Under the pieces are notes generated by a model. That model saw only the letters and a program-made list of their open reading frames with translations. It was not told the DNA's origin and searched no databases. Positions 25,729-34,711 of a stretch of DNA of 64,000 nucleotides are shown here, in pieces. This DNA comes from Streptomyces griseorubiginosus. GTDB taxonomy: Bacteria > Actinomycetota > Actinomycetes > Streptomycetales > Streptomycetaceae. Where the stretch lies: assembly GCF_017614965.1 (NCBI RefSeq), contig NZ_WVUG01000014.1, positions 1 through 64,000 of the forward strand, given 5' to 3'. The position numbers and the translations under genes are program-made. Within the stretch, counting starts at the first letter, position 1. Each line of letters starts with the position of its first letter.

Positions 25729-26976
25729 ATGTCCGCCGCCCTGGCGCCTCTGCGTCACAGCCCGTTCCGTCACCTCCTCACCGGTACGACGGCGAACCTG
25801 CTCGGCAACGGAGTGGCGCCGATCGCCCTGGCCTTCGCCGTGCTCGACGCCACCGGCTCAGTCAGCTCGCTCGGACTGGTGGTCGGCGCCCGCTCCCTCA
25901 CCGGCATCCTTTTCCTGCTGTACGGCGGGGTGTTGGCGGATCGCCTGCCGCGCGGCCCGCTGCTGGTCGGCAGCAGCCTGGTCAGCGCCGCGAGCCAAGC
26001 GGTGACCGCAGCCCTGGTCCTCGCGCACAGCGCGGCCATCCCCCTGCTCATGCTGCTCGCCGCGGTGAACGGGGCGAGCAGTTCCTGCTACCAGCCCGCC
26101 GCCCAGGCCCTGCTTCCCCAGACCGTCCCGGGCGAGTCCCGCCGCGCCGCCCTCGCGCTCTCCCGGATCGCGGGCAACACCGCGACGATCGCGGGCGCCG
26201 CCCTCGGCGGCGTACTGGTCGCCGCGATCGGACCCGGCTGGGGCCTTGCCCTCGACGCCCTCAGCTTCGCGCTCGCCGCCGCGTCCTTCACGCTGGTCCG
26301 CGTCCAGGTCGCGCCGCCCTCGCCCAGCCCTGGTGTAATTCATGAACTGCGCGTGGGCTGGCGGGAGTTCACCTCCCGCAGCTGGGTGTGGGTGATCGTG
26401 GTGGCCTTCTGCTTCCTCAACGCCGGCCTGACCGCCTCGTTCACCGTCCTCGGCCCGGCCGTCGCCGACACCACCCCGATCGGCCGCACCGGCTGGGGCC
26501 TGGCACTCGCCGCATCCTCCCTCGGCGCGGTCGCCGGTGGCGTCCTGTCGCTGAGATGGCGGCCCCGGCGCGCGATCCTGGTCGGCTGCGCGCTGATGGG
26601 CCTGACAGCGACGACCCCGCTGCTGCTCGCGCTGGCCCCGCACACCTGGTTGCTGGTCGTGGCCAACTTCGTGGCGGGCGTGGGCGTCGAACAGGCCGGC
26701 GTCGCCTGGTACTCGACCCTCAACGAGCAGATCCCCGAGGACCGCCTTGCCCGCGTCTACGCCTACGACGATCTCGGCTCCTACCTCGCGCTTCCGCTCG
26801 CCCAGCTCGCCGCCGGACCCGCCGTACTCCTCCTCGGCCTGCATGCCACGCTCTACGCGGCCGCCGCGCTCATCCTCCTGGCGACCATGACCATGGTCGC
26901 CACCCCCTCCATCCGCGCACTGGCCCCGAAGCCTGCACAACCACTGCCCGTCTCCGAAGATCCGGTGCTCGGCTGA
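25729..26976 (+). CDS. MFS transporter (12 TM)
   Basis: This 415-residue protein has twelve hydrophobic segments. Its cytoplasmic loop 2-3 motif is GGVLADRLPRGPLLVGSS, the usual MFS signature (GxxaDrxgrrp), and the C-half carries WRPRRAILVGC. The pattern fits the DHA1/enterobactin-exporter-like group often annotated as MFS multidrug or siderophore exporters; no substrate can be inferred. The start ATG 25729 is taken because MSAALAPLRHSPFRHLL is the usual entry to helix 1. It lies 194 bases after the mannosyltransferase gene. Confidence 0.88.
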   Translation: MSAALAPLRHSPFRHLLTGTTANLLGNGVAPIALAFAVLDATGSVSSLGLVVGARSLTGILFLLYGGVLADRLPRGPLLVGSSLVSAASQAVTAALVLAHSAAIPLLMLLAAVNGASSSCYQPAAQALLPQTVPGESRRAALALSRIAGNTATIAGAALGGVLVAAIGPGWGLALDALSFALAAASFTLVRVQVAPPSPSPGVIHELRVGWREFTSRSWVWVIVVAFCFLNAGLTASFTVLGPAVADTTPIGRTGWGLALAASSLGAVAGGVLSLRWRPRRAILVGCALMGLTATTPLLLALAPHTWLLVVANFVAGVGVEQAGVAWYSTLNEQIPEDRLARVYAYDDLGSYLALPLAQLAAGPAVLLLGLHATLYAAAALILLATMTMVATPSIRALAPKPAQPLPVSEDPVLG

Positions 26977-27371
26977 GCTGGACACGCAGGCGGATGCTGG
27001 ATGGACGGCAGTTCTCCGGCGCTCGCGCGCGTCTGCCAGGACGCCGTCCTGCCTGCCCGACCCACTCTCACGCAGCGGAGTGCCTTACCGGTGAGGAGGA
27101 GCAGGGTGCGGGCACGTCCATGAGGCACACCGGGTGCCCGTCCGGCCTGGCGGGCCTCGGTTCCGTCGTGGGCGATCAGAGTTCCGCAGCCTGGGCACAG
27201 TCACTCTGACCGGGCCGCCCTGCCGGGTGTCGCCGACCGCATGTCCGGGGGGAACCCCTTCGGGGCCCACTCGCACTCGACCACCGCAGTAGTCGATCAG
27301 CTCCGGCAACCAGGCAACGGCCTCCGGCTGCGATGAACTCGTTAAGCCTGGCCCGCCGTGCGAGTGGCACG
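26977..27371. other. 395-base gap, nothing recognised
   Basis: After the MFS gene stop there is no terminator hairpin that I can see. Both strands have open frames with no family signature. A GC-rich hairpin-prone stretch (GGGGAACCCC-TTCGGGGCCC near 27251-27270) is the only structure. Confidence 0.35.
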
Positions 27372-27411
27372 TTGACAAGCCGAAGCGGTTAACTGATGAT
27401 GTAATCAGTTA
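27372..27411 (+). promoter_or_regulatory. Promoter and operator of the peroxidase/catalase operon
   Basis: TTGACA (27372-27377) is a perfect -35. GATGAT lies 17 bases on and is a weak -10. TAACTGAT (27390-27397) and ATCAGTTA (27404-27411) form a perfect 8-bp inverted repeat with a 6-base spacer, covering the -10. The AT-rich 22-base palindrome resembles MarR or TetR operators and would block polymerase when bound. A TetR-like gene ends the operon. Confidence 0.7.
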
Positions 27412-27452
27412 TGCTGAGACAGTCAGAAGATGGACCTCTTCCCGCTTGCGCA

Positions 27453-27473
27453 CCGTCTCGCGACGGCCTTTTT
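27453..27473 (+). terminator. Terminator-like hairpin in the operon leader
   Basis: CCGTC and GACGG pair over TCGC and are followed by CC and five T residues. This is a canonical intrinsic-terminator layout, rare in this genome type. It sits between the promoter and the first start codon at 27520, so it could act as an attenuator. It might instead be only the terminator of an unseen upstream transcript. Confidence 0.5.
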
Positions 27474-27519
27474 ATAGCGGTATCTGGAGCATTGCCGCAT
27501 TTCCCCAAGGAGAGACGCC

Positions 27520-28128
27520 ATGAGCGAAAACGCCCTGCATGCGAAGTTCCAGCAGTTTCCGGATGCCGTTCGCGAGAAGGTCGAGACCGCACTGTCGGAC
27601 GCCAAGATCGCCCTCAAGCTCAAGGCCGCCGAGATCCTCGCCGACAAGGAGGAGATGGCCGAACACGCCGTCACCACAGCCGGCCGGATCGGCGCCAAGA
27701 GCGGCGAGGTGTCCGAGCTGACGACGATCCTGCCGCTGAAGCCGAACGGCGCCGAGCGGCTGCGGAAGTTCTTCCACCTGGTCGGCGGGAACCTGGCAGG
27801 CGCCGGTCAGGTCGGCACCCTGCACAACATGCGGTTCGTGTTCCTCGACAACGACACGAAGCTGCTGTTCGCGACCGCCTTCGACGGCGAGTGGGACCCC
27901 TACATCGACGACTTCGCCACCAAGATCCCCGAGTTCATGGACTACCTGTTCAGCAACGTCGAGGGCTGGCCCGGCATCACCTCGCCAGATGTGAAGGACT
28001 TCATCGTCAAGTACCAGATCCCGGCGGAGGCGTGGTTCGTCGCCCACCCCAGCCTCACCGTCTCGGAAGGCCACCGGCTCAAGCGGCAGGAGGCCGCCGT
28101 ACAGCGGTTCCTGTCCGACCTCAACTGA
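27520..28128 (+). CDS. Conserved protein of a peroxidase/catalase operon
   Basis: This 202-residue cytoplasmic protein has two halves. Residues 1-60 form an Ala/Lys/Glu-rich helix pair. Residues 65-202 look like a ferredoxin-like alpha+beta domain with ELTTILPLKPNGAERLRKFF, LHNMRFVFLDNDTKLLFATAFDGEWDPYIDDF and an AWFVAHPSLTV strand. The DGEWDPYIDDF phrase recurs in proteins encoded beside haem peroxidases, as I recall, but no function is known to me. AAGGAG precedes the ATG. It is first in the operon, 13 bases before the Dyp peroxidase gene. Confidence 0.85.
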   Translation: MSENALHAKFQQFPDAVREKVETALSDAKIALKLKAAEILADKEEMAEHAVTTAGRIGAKSGEVSELTTILPLKPNGAERLRKFFHLVGGNLAGAGQVGTLHNMRFVFLDNDTKLLFATAFDGEWDPYIDDFATKIPEFMDYLFSNVEGWPGITSPDVKDFIVKYQIPAEAWFVAHPSLTVSEGHRLKRQEAAVQRFLSDLN

Positions 28129-28141
28129 AGGCAGGCGCACC

Positions 28142-29482
28142 ATGCCTTCCCCGCTGTTCCGGCGGCTGCGCCGCCCGCCCACCCTGGACCTCGACGACAT
28201 CCAGGCGACCGTGCTGCGGGCCCGGCCCGAGCCCTACTTCGGCACCCACGCGATCCTGGAGATCACCGAACCGGCCGCGGGCAGGGAACTGCTGCGCCGA
28301 CTGGCCCTGCGGGTGACCTCGGCGGCACGCTGGGACGAACCACAGCCTTCCTGGCTGGCCCTCGCCCTCAGCTACCAGGGACTGGTCGCACTGGGGCTGC
28401 CGGAGACCTCACTGGCCTCCTTCCCGGCCAACTTCCGTGCCGGGATGGCGGCCCGTGCCGAGCGGCTGCGGGACACGGGCGTGAACGCGCCGGACCGTTG
28501 GGAGTTCCCGTTCGGCACCCCTCGCGTGCACGTGGCCGTCACGGTCTACGGCGCGAGCGAGGACGACTGGCGCGCCGAAGTCGCCGCCTACGAAAAGGAA
28601 TTGGGCGCGGTCCCGGGTGTGCGGCTGCTGTCGCACCAGGACTTCGCGGCCGACGGGTTCAACGTCTTCGGCTACCGGGACGGCTTCAGCCAGCCGGTGG
28701 TGGAGGGCAGTGGCGCCGAACCGCTGCCCGGCGACGGACGGCCCATCAAGGCCGGTGAGTTCGTCCTCGGCTACCCGAGCGAGACCGGCGTACCGCTGCC
28801 CGTACCGGCTCCTGACGTCCTGGGCCGCAACGGCACCTATGTCGTCTTCCGCAAGTACCACTCCCACGTCGCCGCCTTCAACAAGTGGCTGCACGACAAC
28901 GCCTCCACCGAGGCCGAGCGCGAGCTGCTGGCCGCCAAGCTCGTCGGACGCTGGCGCAGCGGCGCACCCCTCGCCCTGACCCCGGAACGCGACACTCCCG
29001 CGATCGGCGAGGACCCGAACCGGATCAACGACTTCGACTACTCCGCCGACCCGCGCGGACTGCGCACCCCGCTCGGCTCCCACATCCGCCGGATGAACCC
29101 GCGCGACACCAAGCTCACGGTCCTCACCGACGTCAACATCCGCCGGATCATCCGGCGCGGCACCTCCTACGGCACCCCGCTGCCCCCGGACCGCCTCAAG
29201 GACGACGGCAAGCCGCGCGGCCTGGACTTCATCGCCCTCGGCGCCCGGGCCATCGACAACGTCGAGTTCCTGCAGAGCGAGTGGGTCGGTTCCGGCAACT
29301 TCATGGGTCTGGGCAAGGAGAAGGACCCGATGATCTCGCTCCAGGACAAGGGCGCCTACTTCACCGTGCCGGGCACCCCGCCCCGCCGGGTGCAGAACAT
29401 CCAGTCCTTCAACACCCTGCTCGGCGGCGAGTACTTCTTCATGCCCAGCCTGTCCGCCATCCGCTGGCTCAGCAGCAACTGA
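28142..29482 (+). CDS. Dyp-type peroxidase
   Basis: This 446-residue protein has the Dyp hallmark GxxDG as FGYRDGFSQPVVEG (GYRDG at 177-181). The proximal-haem segment is GSHIRRMNPRD (about residue 313), where His should bind iron. No Tat or Sec signal is present, so it is cytoplasmic. It lies 13 bases after the first gene and 27 before the catalase-like gene. Dyp peroxidases use hydrogen peroxide to oxidise dyes, phenols or lignin-like substrates. The physiological substrate here is unknown, though a lipid or aromatic peroxide is conceivable given its partners. Confidence 0.9.
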   Translation: MPSPLFRRLRRPPTLDLDDIQATVLRARPEPYFGTHAILEITEPAAGRELLRRLALRVTSAARWDEPQPSWLALALSYQGLVALGLPETSLASFPANFRAGMAARAERLRDTGVNAPDRWEFPFGTPRVHVAVTVYGASEDDWRAEVAAYEKELGAVPGVRLLSHQDFAADGFNVFGYRDGFSQPVVEGSGAEPLPGDGRPIKAGEFVLGYPSETGVPLPVPAPDVLGRNGTYVVFRKYHSHVAAFNKWLHDNASTEAERELLAAKLVGRWRSGAPLALTPERDTPAIGEDPNRINDFDYSADPRGLRTPLGSHIRRMNPRDTKLTVLTDVNIRRIIRRGTSYGTPLPPDRLKDDGKPRGLDFIALGARAIDNVEFLQSEWVGSGNFMGLGKEKDPMISLQDKGAYFTVPGTPPRRVQNIQSFNTLLGGEYFFMPSLSAIRWLSSN

Positions 29483-29509
29483 CCCCCACCTCGCGCGAAG
29501 GCACTCCCC

Positions 29510-30598
29510 ATGACCTCGTACGTCCCCTACAGCCCTGACCTCGAACAGCCCTTTCCGGACGAGGACGAACTCGTCCGCCAGGTCGTCGCGGCCATGGGCA
29601 AGGCCAACCGGCAGGTCGCCGACAAACACCGGCACGGCCTGCGCGACGCCCACGCCAAGAGCCACGGCGTCCTCGCCGGCGAGCTACGCATCCAGCCCGG
29701 CCTCCCGGCCCACCTCGCCCAGGGCCTCTTCGCCGAACCGGCCACTTACCCGGTGATCGTCCGCCTCTCGTCGGCCCCCGGCGACCTGCGCTCCGACCAG
29801 GTGCCCGTCCAGCGCGGCCTGGCGATGAAGGTGATCGGCGCCCCCGGGCCCCGCGCCCTCGACGACGGCTTCACCACCCAGGACTTCCTCCTCGTCAACC
29901 ACCCCACCCTGCCCTTCGGCAACATCGCCGAGTACGCCAAACTCCAGGACCTGCTGGAGAAACAGCCCCGCCAGAGCGACCAGCAGCTCCAGCTGACCGG
30001 TGCGGCCGCCCGGGTGGCCGCCAAGGCCCTCACCCGTCTCGGACGCCCGCTACCGCCCGCCGTCGAAACCCTGGCCGCCGCCAACGACCACATCCTCGGC
30101 GAGACCTTCCACTCCATGGCCGCGCTGCGCTACGGCGACCACGTGGCGAAGATGTCCGCCGCGCCCCGCTCGGCGAACGTCAAGGCCCTCACCAGGAGCC
30201 ACGTCGACAAGAAGGCCGGCGAGTCGGCTCTGCGCGACCTCGTCACCGACTTCTTCGCAGACAACAGCGCCGAGTACGACATCCGCGCCCAGCTGTGCAC
30301 GGACATCGACCGGATGCCGGTGGAGGACGCCTCGGTCCTGTGGCCCGAGGAGCTGTCACCGCACCAGACCGTGGCCGTGCTGCACCTGCCCGCCCAGGAC
30401 GCCTACAGCGACGCCCGCCGTCGCTACGCCGACGACGTCCTCTCCTTCAGCCCCTGGCACGCCCTCGAGGCGCACCGCCCGCTCGGCTCCATCATGCGCT
30501 CGCGTCGCGCCGCGTACCCCGCCTCCAGCGACTTCCGCCACCGCTTCAACGGCATCGAGCCGCAGGAACCCTCCGACATCAAGGAGCTTCCCGCCTGA
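29510..30598 (+). CDS. Catalase-family haem protein (short, catalase-related)
   Basis: This 362-residue protein is much shorter than true catalases (about 480 or more). It keeps a distal segment AHAKSHGVLAGELRI with His, a core VIVRLSSAPGDLRSDQV followed by QRGLAMKVIG, FTTQDFLLVNHPTLPF, and the proximal haem ligand region MRSRRAAYPASSDFRHRFNG (RxxxxxY). This is the catalase-related subfamily that includes peroxidases and allene-oxide-synthase-like enzymes rather than bulk peroxide dismutases. It is third in the operon, encoded cytoplasmically with no signal peptide. Confidence 0.85.
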   Translation: MTSYVPYSPDLEQPFPDEDELVRQVVAAMGKANRQVADKHRHGLRDAHAKSHGVLAGELRIQPGLPAHLAQGLFAEPATYPVIVRLSSAPGDLRSDQVPVQRGLAMKVIGAPGPRALDDGFTTQDFLLVNHPTLPFGNIAEYAKLQDLLEKQPRQSDQQLQLTGAAARVAAKALTRLGRPLPPAVETLAAANDHILGETFHSMAALRYGDHVAKMSAAPRSANVKALTRSHVDKKAGESALRDLVTDFFADNSAEYDIRAQLCTDIDRMPVEDASVLWPEELSPHQTVAVLHLPAQDAYSDARRRYADDVLSFSPWHALEAHRPLGSIMRSRRAAYPASSDFRHRFNGIEPQEPSDIKELPA

Positions 30599-30620
30599 CC
30601 CGGGCCCCGACCGGTCCCGG

Positions 30621-31157
30621 ATGCGGCTGCGGCTGCGGATCGAGGAGCTCGCCCGCGCCTCCGGAGTCGTACGGCGCACCCTGTTCGGACACTTCCCCGG
30701 ACGGGCCGCGCTCCTGGACGCCTTGGCCGAGGAGGCCGCGGAAGCCCTCCAGGCCGCCGTCGCGGTCGCAGCGGACACGACCGAACCGGCCGACCGGGCG
30801 CTCGCCCTCTTCTCGTTGTCGCTCTGGCCCGTCGGCGATCGCTACCGGATGCTCCTGGCGCTGGCCCGACGGGACCTCGGCATGGAACGGGTCGCCGGGA
30901 TCCTGGAGCCCGCCCGGATCAGGGCCACGGCCATCGTGGCGCAGGGACAGCGGGACGGCGTCTTCCACTCCCAGCTGCCCGCCCCGGTGCTGAGCGCCGG
31001 CCTGGAGGCGATGACGGTCGCCCTGCTGGAAGAGGTCAACACCGGGGCGCTGGAGGACGACGGCACCCGGGTGGCCGTCACCGCGCTCATCGCGGCCGGC
31101 GTGCCGGAGAACCGCGCCCAGATCGTCGTCGACGAGGTGGCCGCCGCCGAGGGGTGA
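30621..31157 (+). CDS. TetR-family regulator, N-terminally short
   Basis: This 178-residue protein starts at ATG 30621, 22 bases after the catalase-like gene. It reads LRIEELARASGVVRRTLFGHFPGRAALLDALAEEA, which is the recognition half of a TetR HTH; helix 1, normally about 20 residues more, is missing. The ligand-binding domain seems complete, ending LIAAGVPENRAQIVVDEVA. The upstream bases do not encode the missing helix in any frame that I can see. It might regulate the operon through the repeat at 27390, or be a decaying gene. Confidence 0.65.
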   Translation: MRLRLRIEELARASGVVRRTLFGHFPGRAALLDALAEEAAEALQAAVAVAADTTEPADRALALFSLSLWPVGDRYRMLLALARRDLGMERVAGILEPARIRATAIVAQGQRDGVFHSQLPAPVLSAGLEAMTVALLEEVNTGALEDDGTRVAVTALIAAGVPENRAQIVVDEVAAAEG

Positions 31158-31470
31158 GATCGCCCCAGCAGTCCGACGTGCCCCTGGTACGAAGCGCCGG
31201 GGTCCTTCCGGCGGTGCGTGGGGGTGGTCTTCGTCTCCGCGGGAGGACGGTCTCGGCGGAGATATCCGATCTGGGTCGGAGGGAGCCACGGAAACGGCGG
31301 CCCCAGTGCCCTGGACGCGACAAGTGTCGACGACTAGCACGCAAGGGATCACCGGTTCATTTGTCGGCAGGCGGACCGCCGCGTAGCAATTCGCTCGTCC
31401 CACTGCGCCTCCGTGCCCGTGATCCCTATGCTGGCACCGAAACTTGGCACGATCTGGTGGGGTATGTTCG
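31158..31470. other. 313-base gap, nothing seen
   Basis: There is no gene, repeat or terminator that I can support. It contains a modestly AT-richer patch near 31350-31400 and presumably the promoter of the following methyltransferase gene. Confidence 0.35.
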
Positions 31471-32241
31471 ATGAAGGCAGCAGACGAACAAAAGTCCGTA
31501 TTGAAGTCGGGCGTCAAGCGGCTCCTGGGACGCACGGGATTCGACATCGTGCGCAGCACCAACAACCTGGGCGGCGTCGACGACTTCATCCCGTTCGAGG
31601 CAACGATGAAAGCCGCACGAGCGGCCGGTCTGTCGGTGGGTGACTACATCGACGAGGTCATGAACGGGACGCCCGGCGCCACCCAGTCCACCATCGACGA
31701 ACTACGCACTCTCGGCGTCTACGAAGCCAAACCGAAGACGGTGCTGGAGATCGGCCCCGGATCCGGGCGGTACTTGGAGAAGACTCTGAAGGAGTGTTCA
31801 CCACAACGCTACGAGATATACGAGACGGCAGCACCCTGGGCCACCTACCTGGTGGACACGTTCGACGTGACCGCCCAACCGACCTCGGGGAGCAGTCTCG
31901 CCCCGACACCCGACGCGAGCATCGACCTCGTGCAGGCTCACAAGGTCTTCAACACCGTGACGTTCCTTGGCGCTTCGCGGTACTTCTTCGAGATGGCGCG
32001 TGTCACCCGGCCCGGTGGCCGGATCGTCTTCGACGTCATGACGGAGACCTGCCTGGACCCGGCTGCGGTACGCGCCTGGGCGACAGAGGGCGGCTCGGGC
32101 CACGACTCCTACCCGGCCGCCATGCCACGCCGGACATGCGTCGACCTCTTCGCCACGCTCGACTGCAGCCTGGAAGCCAGCTTCCTGGCTCCCATGGGCA
32201 TCGCCTCCACTGAGGTACTCGTTTTCGCAAAAGCGGCCTGA
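31471..32241 (+). CDS. SAM-dependent methyltransferase
   Basis: This 256-residue protein has motif I as TVLEIGPGSGRYLEKTL (about residues 91-107), acidic motif II YEIYETAAPW, and ASIDLVQAHKVFNTVTFLGASRYFFEMARVTRPGGRIVFDVM, covering motifs IV-VI. The unusual YET at motif II, in place of the normal acidic strand end, and the N-terminal basic helix (KSGVKRLLGRTGFDIV) recall methyltransferases associated with glycosyl or cell-surface modification. No neighbour supports this. Base use is a little less GC-rich than its neighbours at the start. It is a single gene. Confidence 0.83.
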   Translation: MKAADEQKSVLKSGVKRLLGRTGFDIVRSTNNLGGVDDFIPFEATMKAARAAGLSVGDYIDEVMNGTPGATQSTIDELRTLGVYEAKPKTVLEIGPGSGRYLEKTLKECSPQRYEIYETAAPWATYLVDTFDVTAQPTSGSSLAPTPDASIDLVQAHKVFNTVTFLGASRYFFEMARVTRPGGRIVFDVMTETCLDPAAVRAWATEGGSGHDSYPAAMPRRTCVDLFATLDCSLEASFLAPMGIASTEVLVFAKAA

Positions 32242-32506
32242 CGCTCGGAAGGCTTCACGGCAACTCGCCATTGCCACCATGTCTCGCATCGAGTCGTGAC
32301 CGTTCGGTGGTCCGGCTGACGCCGTCCAACGCCTTGCACCACTTGGCGATCAACGTGGTGTCAGTCGGCCAACCGGCCCTGACGGAACGCGACTCGATGA
32401 GCACCTTGCATACCCGCCCCCGAACCAGGCCGCCTACGCTCGAACCCCGAGTTGACCCACCCCGTGTCCAGGGGCCCCGGACGGTGGCGGGGTGTGCTGC
32501 GCCCGC

Positions 32507-32840
32507 TCATGGTCGCCGAGGCTCGTAGGCGGTGGCCAGCACGGAGACGGTGACCTCATCGGGCAGGAGGCCGTCATCGTTCGGGTCTGTACGGCCCACG
32601 TGGCGTGCGCTCGGTGTCATCGCTACCAGGTCCAGGGCATCCAGCCTGGTCAAGGGTGCGGTGTACTCCACTTGTTCGGTGACGGTGCTCTCGAAGAATG
32701 GGTCAAGCGCCCGGTGCAGGCGCTGTTCTTTGGCCGGGTCGATCGTGACCATCGCAGGCAGTCGGTCGCGCAGCTCTGCCAGGTGCCGCTGGGTGGGACG
32801 GACCACGTACCGGTGGACAGGAACCGGTTCCGGGCTTGGA
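32507..32840 (-). pseudogene. rRNA guanine-N1 methyltransferase (RlmA/TlrB-like) C-terminal remnant
   Basis: The minus strand reads RHLAELRDRLPAMVTIDPAK, EQRLHRALDPFFE, VEYTAPLTRLDALDLVAMTPSARHVGR, DEVTVSVLATAY then stop. It matches the C-terminus of 23S rRNA (guanine-N1)-methyltransferases. The family assignment is from memory of the HLAELR...MGPSARH pattern. The N-terminal zinc finger and the SAM-binding core are missing. Upstream sequence in the same frame is not protein-like. Confidence 0.6.
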
Positions 32841-32959
32841 CCATGGCCGCGCCGCGGCCGGGGTGCAGGTGGCGCGTGCTGCCTCAGGAAGGAACGGGCA
32901 GCGTCGGGAGCGGGCCGTGGGGCGCCAACCACCGCACGAAGGGCGCTGCGAACACCCTG

Positions 32960-33070
32960 GCCGCCGAAGTCGATCCGCGTCGCCCGGCCCGACGGCGCAC
33001 CCAGCTACGTGATCATGGACAACTCGTCCGCCCATCGTGCCCGGCAGCGCGGACACCTGAGCCCGGCTGG
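32960..33070 (+). pseudogene. IS630-type transposase fragment (DDE segment)
   Basis: The plus strand encodes GAPSYVIMDNSSAHRARQR, the second catalytic Asp region of IS630-family transposases (YVILDNLSAHK). No start, no other domains and no inverted repeat are left. It lies 90 bases before the LAxTG gene. Confidence 0.6.
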
Positions 33071-33157
33071 CCGCAACCATTTCCGCACCTCGTGGGTCAC
33101 ACCTGTGAGGCATGGCGGGCCGGGACCCTCCCGGCGCGCGGGGAAGGTTTCGGTCGG

Positions 33158-34711
33158 ATGGCAAGACGATCAAGGGTACGCGCGGTCGCGACGGCGGCGG
33201 CGGGCGCGCTGGCGCTGGTGGCGGCGGTGTTCGGCACGGGTCCGGCCCGCGCCGACACGGCGGACGCCGCACGAGAGATGACGGTCCAGTTCGCCGAGCA
33301 CCAGCTCTTCATCGGGACGGAGCCGCCGAGCGTGGCCCTGTCCTACCGGTGGAAGGTGGCCGGCGGGGGCACGGCACACCACGTCCACCTGACCGTCGAC
33401 CTGTCAGGTGTGGCCGACTTCGCCGAGCCGGAACCGTCGGAGCACTGCGAGGGCAACCTCTGCACGCTGGACCTGGCGTCCGCCACCTCGGACTTCCACG
33501 CCTTCAGGCTGGTGCCGAAGCCCGGTGCGGCCATCGGCAGCAGCGGCACCGTGACCGTCTCCGGCACGGCGTCGGACGCCACCGTCACCGGCGACCACCT
33601 GACCCTGACCAACGGCAAGACGCAGCTGAAGGTGAGCGCGTCCGCCGAGCAGCTGGACCAGGTGCCGGGCGACACGCTGACCTTTCCGCTCACCGTGTGG
33701 AACAACGGCCAACTCCCGGCGGCCAAGGGGGTGCAGCTGCGGATCGACACCACTGCCGGGCTGCACCTCCAGGGCTCCTGGGCCAACTGCCGCGACGTGC
33801 CCGCAAGCGGCCGCGGGGGGCACATCGTGCGCTCGACCCTGTGCGACTTCCCCACCCCGGTGGAGCCCGGCCGGCAGTACGCATTGTCGTCGCCGCTGCG
33901 CGTCAAGGTCGGCGACGAGGCCCTGCGCGACAAGATCTTCTACGAGTTCACCCCGCTGACCAGCGCCGCCCCGGCGAACGGCCCCGGGTCCCCGCTGACC
34001 CTGGTTCCGAGGGGCGCGATGCCGTCCGACGGGAACAGCGCCCCGTACTTCACCACCTACGTCAACAGCGTCAACCACGCCGACTTCGCCGTCACCGGGG
34101 ACACCGTCACCGGGCGGCGCGGCGGTCACGCCACGCTGCACGCCACGGTGATCGACCGGGGGCCGGCGGTGGTGGAGGACCTCCTCGACGAAGACGCCTG
34201 GCTCCCGGTCCTCGTCAAGCTGCCGCCGGGCACGAAAGCCACGAAGATCCCGGACAACTGCCAGCCGCCGCCCACGGACGACGGGTCGGACCCCGGCCCC
34301 CGGATGGGCCGGTCCTCCTACCAGTGCGACTTCGGCGACCCCGCCCCGGGGGACAGACACGTCCTGTCGTTCACCGTCGCTATCGGCCCCCGTACCCCGG
34401 CCGTCTCCACGGGCCAGGTCCGCACGCTGGAGGTCATGAAGGGGCTCGACCCCGACGCCTCCAACGACAGCGCGGCGCTGACCCTGCGGCTGACGCAGGA
34501 CGGCTCCGCGGCCGGCGGTACGCCCGGCGGGTCCGGCTCCGGCTCCGCGGCCGGAGCGTCCGGCTCCGTTTCGGATGGCCCTTCCGCAGGGTCCGGACCG
34601 CTGGCCGACACCGGATTCGGCGGCGGCCGGATCGCCTGGGCGGCCGGCGCGCTGCTGCTGGCCGGCGGTATGGCCGTAGCGCTGTCCCGACGGTCCCGCG
34701 GTGGGAACTGA
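33158..34711 (+). CDS. Secreted LAxTG sortase-anchored surface protein
   Basis: This 517-residue protein has an N-terminal signal peptide (RRSRVRAVATAAAGALALVA, cleavage near ARA-DT). A long Thr/Ser/Gly-rich body with DUF11-like segments follows (VPGDTLTFPLTVWNNGQLPAA, VTGRRGGHATLHATVIDRG). After a Gly/Ser/Ala spacer the C-terminus is LADTGFGGG, then a hydrophobic helix and RRSRGGN. LADTG fits the LAxTG motif used by class E sortases of Streptomyces, so the protein is probably linked to the wall. ATG 33158 has GGGGAAGG upstream. IS630 remnants flank it on both sides. Confidence 0.85.
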   Translation: MARRSRVRAVATAAAGALALVAAVFGTGPARADTADAAREMTVQFAEHQLFIGTEPPSVALSYRWKVAGGGTAHHVHLTVDLSGVADFAEPEPSEHCEGNLCTLDLASATSDFHAFRLVPKPGAAIGSSGTVTVSGTASDATVTGDHLTLTNGKTQLKVSASAEQLDQVPGDTLTFPLTVWNNGQLPAAKGVQLRIDTTAGLHLQGSWANCRDVPASGRGGHIVRSTLCDFPTPVEPGRQYALSSPLRVKVGDEALRDKIFYEFTPLTSAAPANGPGSPLTLVPRGAMPSDGNSAPYFTTYVNSVNHADFAVTGDTVTGRRGGHATLHATVIDRGPAVVEDLLDEDAWLPVLVKLPPGTKATKIPDNCQPPPTDDGSDPGPRMGRSSYQCDFGDPAPGDRHVLSFTVAIGPRTPAVSTGQVRTLEVMKGLDPDASNDSAALTLRLTQDGSAAGGTPGGSGSGSAAGASGSVSDGPSAGSGPLADTGFGGGRIAWAAGALLLAGGMAVALSRRSRGGN

